From: Platynereis dumerilii
Taxonomy: Eukaryota > Annelida > Polychaeta > Phyllodocida > Nereididae
DNA: 64,000 nucleotides
Assembly (NCBI GenBank): GCA_026936325.1
Contig: JAPTHN010000008.1
Span: 52,183,706-52,247,705 of the forward strand
Direction of reading: 5' to 3'
The notes beneath the pieces were generated by a model. The model searched no databases and was not told the DNA's origin. It was given only the letters and a program-made list of their open reading frames with translations. Numbering within the stretch: position 1 is the first letter of the stretch; each line of letters begins with the position of its first letter. This document shows, piece by piece, positions 22,739-34,920 of this stretch. The translations under genes and the position numbers were made by a program.

Positions 22739-24985
22739 ACAAGAAAATCTTTTTGAAAAAAAAGATATATGCTGGCTGTAGTGATAACGATTTCAAAATT
22801 TACAATAAGAGTATGTTTTGCCAAAAGAATTTTAAAATATGGTATAAGAGAAACTACAGATGAACCGATGATATGGTATAAGAAGCTATAAGAGGAATTA
22901 TAGATGAACCCATGATAGATCTATCTATCTATCTGTCTATCTCTCACCCTCTCTATCTCTTCATCCCAAGGGGGGCATGCGATACTCCGGAGACACCAAC
23001 TATTCTTTTTCTATATCTCTCACTAACTAGAGGTCTTGAACACACACACACATCATGGGTTCATCTATAAATCCTCTTATAGCTTCTTATACCTGCTCTG
23101 CTGATCTACACTAACTGGTGTATTGTATTGACTGTTATTTTTATTCCTGTGACAGTTTAGCTGGAGTTGGCAAGTTCATATGGGGGAGCATAGGTTCAAT
23201 ATGACTCACTATTAATTAGTAAGTCACCATATATGACTGTCAATCCTTAACTGTTAATCAGGCATCCCTTACTGTTGTTCATCAGTTAGTCACTACCTGT
23301 TAGTCATTAAGTCCGTTGTTTTGGTAGTTACTATTTGTTAGCCACTAAATATGTTATTTAGTCACAAACTGTTAGTTAGTCAAAAACTGTTAGTCAGTCA
23401 AAAACTGTTAGTTAGTCAAAAACTGTTAGCTAGTAAAAAAGTGCTAGTTAGTGAAAAAATGTGAGTTAGCACTGTTGTCAGTCAAAAACTGTTAGTTAGT
23501 CAAAAACAGTTTGTAGTAAAAAAAACTGTTATTCTGTCAAAAACTGTTAGTTAGTCAAAAACTATTTGTAGTAAAAACTGTTAGTAGTCAAAAATGGTTA
23601 GTTAGTCAAAACTGTTAGTTTGTCAAAACTGTTAGTTAGTCAAAAACTGTTAGTTAGTGAAAGGGGGGAGTTAGTCAAACTGTTAGTAGTAAAAACTGTT
23701 AGTCAGTCAAAACTGTTAATTTGTCAAAAACTGTTAGTCAGTCAAAAACTGTAAGTTAGTCAAAAACTGTTTGTAGTAAAAAAAACTGTTATTCTGTCAA
23801 AAACTGTTAGTTAGTCAAAAACTGTCAGTTAGTCAAAAACTATTTGTAGTCAAAACTGTTAGTAGTCAAAAATGGTTAGTTAGTCAAAACGGTTAGTTAG
23901 TCAAAAACTGTTACATAGTCAAAACTTGTTAGTTATTCAAAAACTGTTAGTTAGTCAAAGGGGGAGTTAGTCAAAACTGTTATTAGTCAAAACTGTTAGT
24001 AAAAACTGTTAGTCAGTCAAGAACTGTTAGTTAGTCAAAAACTGTTTGTAGTAAAAAAAACTGTTATTCAGTCAAAACTGTTAGTCAGTCAAAACTGTTA
24101 GTCAGTCAAAACTGTTAATTTGTCAAAAACTGTTAGTTATTCAAAAACTGTTAGTTAGTCAAAACTATTTGTAGTCAAAACTGTTTGTAGTCAAAAACTG
24201 TAAGTCAAAAATGGTTAGTTAGTCAAAACTGTTGGTTAGTCAAAAACTGTCAGTTAGTGACAAACTGTTAATTAGTCACTAATTGTCACTAACTGTTAGT
24301 CAGTCACTAACTGTTAGTCAGTCACTAATGTTAGTCAGTCACTAACTGTTAGTTAGTCACTTACTGTTAGTCAGTCACTAACTGTTAGTTAGTCATGTAA
24401 GTCAGTTAGTCCTTAACTGTTAGGAAACTGTAAGTTACTAACTGCTAGTCCCTGACTGTTAGTCATTTTGTCCCTAACTGTTGTTCATCAGTTGGTCACT
24501 ACTGTTAGTAAGTCACTGTTGTTAGTCACTTACTGTTAGTAAGCACTGAACTGTTGTTGATTCACTAACTGTTTGTTAGTCTTGAACTGCCAGTAAGTCA
24601 CTCACTGTAAGTCACTAACAGTATGTTAATCACCCCAAGGATGTGCCACCCAGAAATTGGACCTATAAATAGAAGAAACTGCTCTCATTACTATTCACCC
24701 CAAATTGTTACAACTCACCCCCAATTATTTCAGGTCCTGCAACAATTGTATCTGCACCAATTGGTCGATTAATGAGTGGCAAGTGTACTTTTACATCAAT
24801 GCAACAATATTAAGTATTTTTGATCATAAGATATTTTGTAATGCTCTAGCTGACATTACTAAATGGTGGGGACCAAACCGGTTGACACTTTTCCGTATGG
24901 GGCAACCAGTATAGTATGCTGGCTGCATAGCCAATACTGTACTATAACAAATCTTGTCCTAAAGTTCAAGAAGCCAGCATAAAAA
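22739..24985 (+). repeat. Minisatellite-cored repeat, copy A of an inverted pair
   Basis: The edges are AACAAGAAAATC at the left and GCCAGCATAAAAA at the right. The order inside is a palindrome-like left part with CTAT repeats, then a variable array of TTAGTTAGTCAAAAACTG-type units (about 23330-24260, with related CACTAACTG units to about 24620), then a 300-bp unique segment ending in inverted GCTGGCT/AGCCAGC motifs. The whole order recurs inverted at 48320-50852. The 69-codon ORF at 24705-24914 recurs there with only two residue differences, reflecting recent shared descent rather than demonstrated coding. Confidence 0.85.
23330..24620. repeat. TTAGTTAGTCAAAAACTG minisatellite
   Basis: Units of about 16-19 bp with many small length variants are the core of copy A. 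Copy B carries the complement. Stop codons in every frame rule out a protein. Confidence 0.9.
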
Positions 24986-25014
24986 TGCTAAAAGTGGTAC
25001 GCTTCTGTGGAATT

Positions 25015-25095
25015 GACCAAATTCTAAAATTTGATAAGAAGGCCCAAAGAAAGACATGAAATGGCAGAAGTGGAAGGAATTTTGTTCGATTATGC
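25015..25095 (+). mobile_element. Family R fragment
   Basis: CTAAAATTTGATAAGAAGG followed by AAAGAAAGACATGAAATGGC and AGAAGTGGAAGGA matches 41763-41820 closely. It sits directly right of repeat copy A. Confidence 0.55.
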
Positions 25096-25439
25096 TTGTC
25101 AGGGGGAGGGGGGTCATAACCCCCAACTCTTCCTCCGAAAAGTCCTACAAGTGCTTCTATTTCACTCAAGTGCGAAGAGAGCTGTGATACTGCGAGTCCC
25201 ACATACAGTACCATGGCATAAGACCAGAGAAATGTTTATGAAAGTGTTTCTCACATTGCTCAGTATTGTTAAAAACTAGACTAGAAGTGTGTATTAGAGT
25301 ATATGTGTCAGTGGGGGAAGTACAACCACATTCCAAGACGCTTAAATATGTCAAGACAGCCCTGACTGTTGAAAGTCTTGCCAATTGTTCTGAAGGAGAG
25401 TGTTGATAAAGACTGGTGGAGAGATGTTTATCTATAGGC

Positions 25440-26150
25440 ACTTCCAAGGTCTCTGTGTCGCCGATCCATACCCTCAGTCCAATACATGTACAAAATTTCA
25501 TAACTCTAAGTTGAAACCAAGGTCACAGTGTTCAGTTCAAGAATGGTGGTCATTTTGTGGTAGCCATTTTGGCAGCCATCTTGGATTTCTCGACATATGC
25601 CCAATCCATACCCATTGCATCATACATGTACCAAATTTCATAACTCTAAGTGGAAAACTTAGATCAGTGTTAATTCAGTTCAAGAATGGTGGTCATTTTG
25701 TGGTAGCCATTTTGGCAGCCATCTTGGATTTCTCGACATATGCCCAATCCATACCCATTGCATCATACCTGTACCAAATTTCATAACTCTAAGTGGAAAA
25801 CTTAGGTCACAGTGTTCAGTTCAAGAATGGTGGTGATTTTGTGGTAGCCATTTTGGCAGCCATCTTGGATTTCTCGACATATGCCCAATCCATACACATT
25901 GCATCATGCCTGTACCAAATTTCATAACTCTAAGTGGAAAACTGAGGTGACAGTGGGCAGCTCAAGAATGGCGGCCATTTTTTGTGGCGGCCATTTTGGA
26001 AGCCATCTTGGATTTCTCGACATGTCACCAATCCATACCCACTGTACCATATCTGTATTAAATTTCATAACTCTAAGTTGAAAACTGAGGTCACAGTGGG
26101 TAGTTCAAGAATGGCGGCACCATGTTGCAAATGTTCTGGACCTTCTAAAA
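25440..26150 (+). repeat. Tandem repeat, unit about 142 bp, about 5 copies
   Basis: The anchor CCRATCCATA(C) starts at 25461, 25601, 25744, 25885 and 26028, giving periods of 140, 143, 141 and 143. Each unit holds AATTTCATAACTCTAAGT, AAGAATGGYGG and GCCATTTTGGCAGCCATC. The 128-codon ORF at 25400-25786 is open only because successive periods stay near a multiple of three. I do not call it a gene. Confidence 0.9.
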
Positions 26151-26564
26151 AACAAGGAATTGCATGCACCTTGCAATCGCAGAAACTGCCTTAAAATCTT
26201 TATAAATTGCATAAAGTTCGCTATGACAAGCTGTAGCTCATGGATTTAACAGGCTCTATGTCCAATCTGTCAAGATCCTTTGGATCAAGAGAACTAGATA
26301 AGATCCTAGAACTGATTGTGCTGTAGTCTGTAGATTTGAATTTTGTAAAGTTACCCTCGGCTGGTTTCAGACAAACCCTTAGATGAAAGGATATTCCCCT
26401 TCAGTGTGGGGGGGGGGGGGAGGTCCTGAGCCAACTTGGCCCAGGATAGATAAGCTTATCACCATAAACATTTAATGTTTTTCCTGGTGGATATTCCTTG
26501 TGTGATTGTTCCATGGTGAGTCTGTGGTTGGATTGTCAAGGCCTCCCTATGTGGAGATGATTGC
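26151..26564. other. Unassigned, no gene seen
   Basis: A G-run lies near 26408-26422. No exon or repeat was recognised. Confidence 0.5.
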
Positions 26565-26728
26565 TACTGGATGGCTGAGTGGGTAGAGACTATGTCTGGA
26601 GCCTGCACCCTGTCAGATCTTAGACATCAAATAGGAGGTCCATTGTATCAGTGTCAATGCTGCAGATTAAAGATCACTCACATGGGTAAATGTGTAACAT
26701 TGTGATTATCTAACTCTCTACCATTTTA
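26565..26728 (+). mobile_element. SINE family B, plus-strand copy
   Basis: The tRNA-like head ATGGCTGAGTGGGTAGAG is followed by the family body AAAGATCACTCACATGGGTAA and TGTGTAACATTGT, the complement of the same block at 31465-31500. The B box is weak and the tail is eroded. Confidence 0.6.
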
Positions 26729-26881
26729 TTAATTAACTTTTGTGACCTCAGGACAGGCCTTGGTGAACCATACTCACATTGTACAATACCTATCAGATTC
26801 TATGTTTTTATGTATCATGTTTGGCCATTGTAAAAATTGACTGATAGGACCCAACATATTTTCTGCATTTATTGAAAGGTA

Positions 26882-27089
26882 CACTGTAAATTTTGAAATC
26901 TGAGTTAGCTTAATTGATTGAGTGAGATGGTTGCACAATTCTTTTGAGCCAAGATAGCTTGTTGTTTGCAAGTTATAACAACGTAAAGACTATCATAACT
27001 CAAAACAGAAAGCTATCATGGCTCAAATAAATTGTGCAACCATCTCACTCAATCATTTGAGCTAACTCAAAATTTCAGATTTTACAGTG
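26882..27089. mobile_element. Palindromic MITE with TA flanks
   Basis: The ends CACTGTAAATTTTGAAATCT and (complement) CACTGTAAAATCTGAAATTT are flanked by TA at 26880-26881 and 27090-27091. The arms of about 85 bp each pair almost throughout (GATTGAGTGAGATGGTTGCA in both). It is 208 bp and non-coding. TA flanks and CACTG ends fit a Tc1/mariner-type MITE. Confidence 0.85.
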
Positions 27090-27221
27090 TACGAGGCCTA
27101 CAACTAAGGATTGGGATAAATGGGCCTAGGTACTAGGTATGTGTAAATATTTACTTTTTGATAAAGTTAGACCTAAAGGCAACCAATCAAATTTAAATAA
27201 AATTAACCATTCCAATGGTAG

Positions 27222-27450
27222 ATAAATAGATGATATTGTAAGTGCAGCCCTCTAAACCCAGTTTTGGGTGTTCATGAGGGTTGATTGATGAGGTGTGTGA
27301 GAGAGAGGGAGTCCTCAACATGTTACACATTTACCCCATGTCAGGGATTTATACTTATGCAGCACAGACACTGATTCAAGGGGCCACCAATTTAACATCT
27401 CATCCAGGTGGGATTTGCTGATGAATGCCCCCTGAAAATTTCTGACTCTG
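27222..27450 (-). mobile_element. SINE family B, head missing
   Basis: It matches 31358-31580 over GTAAGTGCAGCCCTCTAA, GTTGATTGATGAG, GTCCTCAACATGTTACACAT and CAATTTAACATCTCATCC. The tRNA head is not recognisable at the right end, so the copy is truncated or diverged there. Confidence 0.8.
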
Positions 27451-29282
27451 CAGATTGCTTGAAATATGTCTAAAAGGACATCAGCAAGTTTGGACACATT
27501 CTCTCTTATCCTGTTTTATATAAGTATATATGCGAAAGATGGTTTTTTGGTTTAACTATTTATTTTAGTAAGCTGGAGGGGTGGTTTATCATATTTAAGT
27601 TTATGTAAGGAGAATGAGATGAAATTGACCTACTACCATTATTTTCTGTATTAAAAGCAAACAACCCCTTAATAAAAGCAAGACCATTAAAAAAATAACC
27701 AATTTTAATCAAAATTCCACTAAATTATGAGTCCCCGGGTTGAACCCATTTAATGGACAAATTTTCTTATCAATCTTAGTATTATTTCTTGTAAGGGTAT
27801 ATATTGAGGCTCCAGAAAATGTTTTTCTTAAGTGTCACTGTTGGGGCGTTTAGGGTACAGGCTAATTTATTGGGTTTTTTGGGTGGTTCATTTCTGGAGT
27901 AGAGGTGGTGTCACATTTTGTCATATTACCAATACAATAAGATGTACATGAATCTATAATTTTCCACATGTAAACTAGAGGGTTGGACGATATAATTTCT
28001 GCAATAATTACATTGATACAGCTATTATTTTTGCTTTTATCAAAAATTGAAAATGGGAGTGTGACAATTTTACGCCAAATTTCGCAGCATTTATGAACTT
28101 ATACAGCGGCTAGAACACATTCATTTTCTTCAAATCTAATAATAACCAGCATCAAAAACTGCGGAATTTTCCATTCTTCAATTTCATGTATCATTCATTG
28201 TGATGTTATTCGTAATAAGCTCACAGATGCCAAAACAGTGTCACCTCCTCCCTTGCGAATTATGCAAGAAAAGCACGTGGATGCTAATGTACCAATTGAT
28301 GTAGGATGCAAATTGTCGACCCCTCATCTCCCAAAACAGTATGTACTTTTCCCGTATTTTTCCTTTGTACCATCCTACCAGCCTTACAAAATTTAGCAAA
28401 AAAAATCTGATGTAAAAAATTTCCAAAACCCTGATTTTTTTGGGATTTATCTGATTTCTGATTTAATTCTTTTGCAATAATGCATACAATTTTCAATTAT
28501 CATTTTATAGAATAATTTAGCCTGACATTTAAACAAGACAATTATGGACATGATCAGCAAAAATGACAATTTTTTTCATTGTTCTCGAATGAAAATTATA
28601 TTCAATTATGTATGTATGTATGTAAATATTTATTTAACGTCGTTTTTCATCAAAAAGTACCTGTACTTCTGTACGAAAAGTGAATATATTGGAAGAAGTG
28701 TTCATTCTAACCGTCAAGGTGGTCTTTTATGATACTGAAAACTATTTCCACACCACAAAGCCTACTGTAAGCCTAAAATAATTTGTTAAATAATAACATC
28801 TCTCACCATGCACTGAAAAGAAAATTTCAGAGCACAACATTTATTTTTTCGCTGGAAACTACAGTGTTTTAAAATTGAAGCTTTCCTCAGAAATCAATCT
28901 TTAGTGTCAGACTCAGTTTAGTCTATGTCCTGTTCTGCAAGTTGTCTGGGTTAGCGGAATGATATCTGTTTTTCAGTCGTAAGTACATTGTCTGAGCACA
29001 GGGCCAAACCTATAGCCTCATGGTTGGCGGGGTGTAGCTACTGTAGCACCCTTGGGCCCCCCTACCTTGGACCATTTGGGCCCCCTTGCAGAAGTAGCTC
29101 ATCCGCGCCGAAAAAAAGGGGTGTGCGGAAGCATGCGTCTTTCAAGACCGATGATGCCCCCCCCCACGATAAGAAAAATTGTGGAGGGTACATTAAATTA
29201 TGTATGCCATGCAAAATTGGGTTCCCCTCAAGAAAATTTTTTGTTTCTAACTTGAGACTCTCCTAGTTATACCATAGCTTAA
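27451..29282. other. Unassigned, no gene seen
   Basis: 1.8 kb of AT-rich sequence with no recognisable domain in its short ORFs. A short ATGT microsatellite lies near 28605-28625. Confidence 0.5.
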
Positions 29283-30381
29283 GGCCTATCTCAAAAATAA
29301 TGAAGCCACACAGCTGGTTTTCACTGAGGGTCACAAATTTTGATAACGGCTATAACTTATCAAACAACTTCATATTATACTATTGTTGTAAATACATTCT
29401 TATGCCAAAATCCTGAAAATTTCATGACAATTCGTCAAAAGGTTATTGAGATAGAGATGAAAGTATATTGGAAAACATGCATTTTTTCACTTATTTAGCG
29501 TGACATAGAATTTTTCACCTGATGAATTCTTTCAATTTTACAAAGTTTGACATGTTCCATTGCTATTTCTGTTTACTTTTTGGAATCTCCACATCCCCAG
29601 GCTTCATAAATCCATTGAAGCAAGCACTTCCATCCACTTGTTTTTACATGATTGAGTTATTTGGGTTCAAAGGTTGACTTTGTAAAATTGCGTCAAATTT
29701 GAATGTTCCTGATCAGAAATGCTCTAGTTTCCCTTCAGCATATTTCAGTAGAATATTTTTGCCATTGAGATCTAGTATTACATCTACTGAGTTGTTTTGG
29801 AGCTTTTTATGATCCTGGAAAATCCAGTTCACAGAAAAATTCCAATGAATAGCTGGAAAGGTGAATGTGTCGCACGCGTAACGCCGAGAGTACTTTCAAA
29901 TGGTACAGAGCTATGAAAGCTCTGTTTTTAATCTGGATTGGCTCAAAATATAGTACATCTATGAAGTTTTATTAATCTATGAACTAACCCAAGTTTTTGA
30001 CTGGTTTCTGGTGATTAAATTCAAAAGTTATGTTCGTCGCTCGCGTAACGCTCTGAAAAATTTTGATCGTATTCAACTTTTTTTTTCTGACAAACAGTGA
30101 AGCGATCACTCTAATATTACTTGGAGTGAAAATTAACAATTAATTTCAATTGGTAATAATAATAATAATTTATTCATTTATAAAGCGCCTATATCCATAA
30201 CTCAGTCATGCTCAGAAGCGCTGTACAACATAAAATGGAAGTTAAAAAATATAAAGATATATATGTAAACATGGTAAAAGCAGTAAAAATTTGTAAATTT
30301 AAAATATAACGTGTTCATTGAGTATCATTCATGGAAAAACAGTCAGAGAATAAGTGTGTCTTAAGTTTTCTTTTGAATGTC

Positions 30382-32305
30382 TCAAAAGTTCCACTTTGTC
30401 TTAAGGAGACGGTAATTGTTCCACCATTTAGGTGCTGCCACAGCGAATGATCTGTCACCATATGATCTTGTCTTTGAGGGTGGTTGAACAAGCAACATCT
30501 GACTAGATGATCGAAGACTTCTAGATGAACTGTAGGTCTGAACGAGATCGGCTAAGTATGTTGGTGCTGAACCATTTAGGCACTTGAAAGTTATACACAA
30601 CACTTTGAACATGACACGTTGTTGCACAGGCAGCCAGTGCAGTTGTCTCAGAATTGCGCTAATGGAGTCACGTTTGTTTCTTCTCATGATAATTCTGGCT
30701 GCTGTGTTCTGCACGCGCTGTAACTTACGTAGTTGGAAGACAGTGATGTTAATTAACAGTGAATTGCAATTATCCAGCCGAGATGTAATGAAGGCACGGA
30801 CGAGCTTTTCTGCGGCATCACGTGTAAGCATGTCCCGGACAGCGGCAATGTTATGAAGATGAAAATAGCATGCTTTACATATCACTCTTATATGTTCATC
30901 CATTGTAGTAGCTTGATCGAACCAACTACCCAAGTTTCGCATGACTGAACTTGTAGAGACCTCACAATCGCTGATGTTGATGGTTGATAACTCGACTTTG
31001 GATCTAAGCCGTGATGATGTAAGGATCATCAGTTCAGTTTTGTCGCCATTAAGTTTAAGCTTATTTCTAACCATCCATTTATCAATGTCACTGATACATT
31101 TCTCAGCACAGTCGATTGCACTGTGAATGGATGGGTCAGACTTAAAATTGAAGCGAAGGTAAACCTGAGTGTCATCAGCATATAAATGAAAGCCAATATT
31201 GTGATCAGCAACAATGTCAGAGATGGGACTTGTATAAAGTGAGAACAACATTGGCCCAAGGACCGAGCCCTGTGGGACTCCCTGGAGTACATCCAGCGCA
31301 GATGATGTTTCGCCCTTAAACACCACAGTCTGTGTCCGGCCACTGAGATAAGACTTAGATAGATAGATAGATAGATATGGTAAGTGCAGCCCTCTAAGCC
31401 CAGTTCTGGGCGCTCACGAGGGTTGATTGATGAGATGAGAGAGAGAGCAGGAGTCCTCAACATGTTACACATTTACCCCATGTGAGGGATCTTTTACTTG
31501 CCCAGCACACACTGATACAAGGGGCCGCCAATTTAACGTCTCATCCGAACGACATCCAGCTGGGATTTTGCTCATAAAGGTCCACTGAAAATTTCGGGTT
31601 CCCAACCGGGAGTCGAACCCATGCAGGCAAAGACCTTCAGCGGAGCAGGCGGGAACCTTTACCACTACACCACCCAGCTGACTTAATCCACTTCAGGATG
31701 TCACCACCAATCCCAAAGCGATTCTGAAGGCGATGCAGCAGGGTGTCGTGGCAGATCGTATCAAAAGCTGCGGATAAATCCAACAGCACCAGGATGACAC
31801 CCTGCTGCATATCCAATGCTTGGAGTATATCGTTCTGAACGCGAAGGAGAGCAGTTTCCACACTGTGGTCGGGACGATATGCTGACTGAAAGACTGGATA
31901 TAGTCTGTTGTGTTGTAAATATGTGGAAAGCTGGCTTGATACTACTCTCTCAACAACCTTAGATATAAAAGGCAAATTTGACACCGGACGATAATTGCTT
32001 AAAGTCAGAGGGTCGAGGGATGGCTTTTTCAATAAGGGTGTCACAAGCGCATGTTTCCATTCAGATGGGAAGACAGCAGAGAGGAGCGATTTATTAACTA
32101 TGGCTGTGAGAGCTGGGGAAAGTGTGTCAAGATGGAACTTAACCATCCACGTTGGCCAAGGATCCAACTTCGATGTTTTCGTAGGAGAACTTGAGATGAC
32201 TTTCTTGAGTTCCTCTTCTGATAAAGGAACAAGGTGATCGATGGAGCTTGTGCATGTTTTTGGTAATTCAGCAGGTGGTGTTGCAGATGATCTTGCATCA
32301 AGAGT
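30382..32305 (-). pseudogene. LINE ORF2 C-terminal part, reverse transcriptase, split by SINE
   Basis: The reverse transcriptase fingers and palm read from 32305 down to about 31686 (LLKKPSLDP, SAYRPDHSV, LDLSAAFDT, ILKWIKS), then resume at about 31351 (SYLSGRTQT, QGVPQGSVLGP, HLYADDTQV). The frame matches across the SINE when one 6-bp TSD copy is discounted. The C-terminal region (LHWLPVQQRVMFK, TYLADLVQ, RSFAVAAPKWWNN) is typical of the CR1/L2 clade. The listed end at 30382 is a premature end caused by a frameshift. Confidence 0.9.
31358..31679 (-). mobile_element. SINE family B inserted in LINE, TSD GACTTA
   Basis: The minus-strand head GGTGGTGTAGTGGTAAAGG (A box) and GGGTTCGACTCCCGG (B box) mark a tRNA-derived SINE. 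The body is followed by a CTAT/GATA-repeat tail at 31358-31375. GACTTA flanks it at 31352-31357 and 31680-31685. It is the best copy of family B in the window and splits the reverse transcriptase of the host LINE, in the same orientation as the LINE. Confidence 0.93.
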
Positions 32306-33799
32306 TTAATGAATTTTCTTGATTTTTTCCAGAAAAAAGTTATTAATATCAAAAGCCCTCATGTCAGATCCAGTTGCAGTTGTCTGATCAATAGGCTTGT
32401 TCAAGAGACCTTTAACGATCTCAAATAATTTCCTTTGATCATTCCCACAATCAGAGACCCTTTTGGCGTAGTATTTTACCTTTGCAGTTTGAATCAGTTT
32501 ATTCACAAGATCTCGCTGGCTGGTGTAAATCTGCCTGTGAACCATAAGGCCAGATTGTCTCCATCTGAATTCATAACTCCTGCGTTTTCTCTTTTCAACC
32601 AGGATTGATTCATCCATCCAAGGACAGTTAGGACGAATGGTGATTGTGACAGTCTTTTCAGGGGCATGCTTGTCAAGGATATCTGAAAGCATTTGGTTGT
32701 AACTAGCATGTAAATTCGAAGTATCATCATGATGGAATTGATCAAAAGACTGTTTAATGTCATTCTCAATGGCTTCTTGGTCGACAGCTTTTAACTTTCT
32801 GAGTGTGACAGTTTTAGTTGGAAGAGAAGGACGGCATAGATGCAGATTACAATGGACAATGTTGTGGTCACTGATGAGTTCACCGACACGAGCAGAGTCA
32901 ACAACATGATCACCAGAATGTGATATAATCCAGTCAAGTGTGTGCTCTTCTATGTGGGTAGGACCATTTACATGCTGAGTCAAGTTTGTGACTGTTAGAA
33001 GTTCATGAAAATATGAAGACTCAAGGTTACTCCTATCCTCCCAATGAACATTGAAATCTCCAACAACGATTGTCTTTGATGAAGATGAATACAGAGTAGT
33101 GATGTAATCAGAAAAGTCACTTTTGAAATCCGCTTGAGAAAGACCATTTGCAGTAGATGGTGGTGGGCGGTAGACAATGGCAAGCTTCACTGCTGTTGAT
33201 GGACCAGAAACAGTTACTTCTAAACACTCAAATGACTTAAAATGTGGCTGAGATTTGCTCTTTGTACACTTCAATGAGTTTCTGTAAATGAGGGCAACAC
33301 CTCCGCCCTTTCCCTTTTCTCTATTTCGACAGATTATGTTGTAACCATCGGGAGTCAGTCCAGCTGACACTCTAGCTTCAGTTGAGGTGGTCATCCATGT
33401 CTCTGTTAGAGCTAGCAAGTCAATTTGGTTATCTGTGATACAGTCTCTTATTACAGCATCTTTGTTACAGCAAGATCGAGCATTGAGCACAGACAGCAGA
33501 GTTCGACCATGGCAATTGTGGGGCCTATAGATGAACGTTTTTTGCATTATTGCAGGAGTAAGATTCTTGATATTAAGTTTATTTGATGTCCTGTGATGGT
33601 ACATACTTCGAGTGGTAATTCTCACCGGTATTTTGAGCCTGCCAAATCCTTTTGAACCACGTTTGGTTGGATTGACTTGACAAATGTTCAGTTGTCTCAG
33701 ATGTTTGTAAACAACAGCTGGTAGTCTGTTTACTTCCTTACGCATGGTTGCTCCTAAGGACAACAACAACTGTCTGCTGTATGACTTAATCCGTGACAT
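32306..33799 (-). pseudogene. LINE ORF2 N-terminal part, endonuclease
   Basis: 497 codons. Residues 1-100 are a basic N-terminal region. An exonuclease-endonuclease-phosphatase fold follows from about residue 102 (LSVLNARS) through TETWM, GGVALIYR, VGDFNVHW and SDHNIVHC. This family nicks target DNA during target-primed reverse transcription. The frame ends at a TAA, but the same frame continues beyond it with matching family sequence, so the stop is a mutation. Confidence 0.9.
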
Positions 33800-34920
33800 A
33801 GTTGTCAGTGTTTGTATAATAGAAGTGTCACAAATAGCATGAGATTAAAAATGTTAGGTGAGATAGCATTGGATAATATGGCCAATGTTAAAATGCCATT
33901 GGAATTGTAAAAATCCAGAAAACACACTTTGTATCAGACTGCTTCCAATAACTCAACATCCAGTGTGAGCTGTATAACTTTATAGTCAATATAGTCCAAT
34001 TTGTAAAAAATGTAAGTTCCATAAATGTGAAATACGGTGGAATTATAATAGAGATAAAACATGAGGTGCAACCATGATGGTGCTACCAATCATTTATGAG
34101 TTGGAGTGCGTTTTCATTGCCTAATTACAAAATTTGAACGTTTATGGAGCATTCTCTAAAATTTGTGGCTAAATTGTCTAAAAAGGCAATAAACAGTAAC
34201 AAAATATTTTTTATTTTGTAAATGGTTGTATTTTAAACCCAGTTATGATTGATAATTAATATAGAATCGATTTGAGTCAAAATCAGAACATTTTCTGAAG
34301 ATTCATATCACATCAGTACTTAAAATCAGCTTTTTATGTCGAAAAATGGGCCAAAAATCACACTTCTGTCATCATTTGCTGAGCAGACTTTCACTTCGGT
34401 GGCACCTATTTGGTATCAATTTGAAGCCCACATATAGACGCATAACATAGGGTTAATATATGTAAGTTTTGAAAATAAATTTCCGAAAAATTCCGAAAAA
34501 TTGGGTGTTTCTCAAAATATATTTGGTGTATTTGAATGACAATCGTCCAGAAGACTTTTAAAAATGTGCCAGTTGTTGTCAAATAAAGAAAACGGATTTA
34601 AGTTCATGACAAATTACCATTCAGTCCAGTTATGTTTCACTGCCATGAAAAACAAACTTTTAATAATTCTGTAATATTCAGCTGTTATCAATTATTTCCA
34701 CTCATCAAAGCACCATGGCCAATCTAGTTTCTGAAACTTAAATATGTTCTTTACAATATGCTTAGGTCATTTCATACAAAAATACATTTTAAAATTTTGA
34801 TGGCATGTTACACTTTGTCTTCATTATTTTTGAGATAGGCCTTAAACATTCAGTTTCAGACTGTAACTTGTTTGAAACCTCATACACTGTCAATACCTTA
34901 GTTTTGTTAAAATCAATTCT

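Larger units (their letters stand above)
30154..33850 (-). mobile_element. CR1/L2-type LINE, minus strand, interrupted
   Basis: The 3' end is a TAATAATAATAATAA tail at 30154-30168, preceded by the AAGCGCTTCTGAGCATG-type stem typical of L2/CR1 tails. The ORF2-like reading starts at 33799. An apurinic endonuclease domain lies at 33500-32830 (motifs LTETWM, GDFNVHW, SDHNIV). The reverse transcriptase follows from about 32100 (NYRPVSNL, LDLSAAFDT, GVPQGSVLGP) with an intact YADD at 31182-31171. Damage: an in-frame TAA at 32306-32308, a SINE at 31358-31679 and a frameshift near 30410 just before the conserved C-terminal FKRKLKTHLF. ORF1 was not seen and the 5' end is unresolved. Few lesions suggest a fairly young copy. 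Confidence 0.92.
29283..34841. mobile_element. TTAA-flanked inverted-repeat element carrying a LINE
   Basis: GGCCTATCTCAAAAATAATG at the left end is exactly repeated in inverse at the right end. The match is 23 bp with no mismatch, and TTAA flanks both (29279-29282 and 34842-34845). TTAA duplication is the rule for piggyBac-type transposons. The parts outside the LINE (about 0.9 kb left and 0.8-1 kb right) encode nothing I recognise, so this is a non-autonomous element, and piggyBac membership is inferred from the TTAA alone. The LINE inserted later. Confidence 0.75.

Noticed and set aside
24705-24914. Conserved 69-residue gene, also at 48391-48600
   Set aside because: Both copies lie in the same dispersed repeat. 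Conservation follows from recent duplication, and the ORF is short with no domain.
25400-25786. 128-residue protein-coding gene
   Set aside because: The reading is three passes through a 142-bp tandem unit, with no start context, splice sites or known domain.
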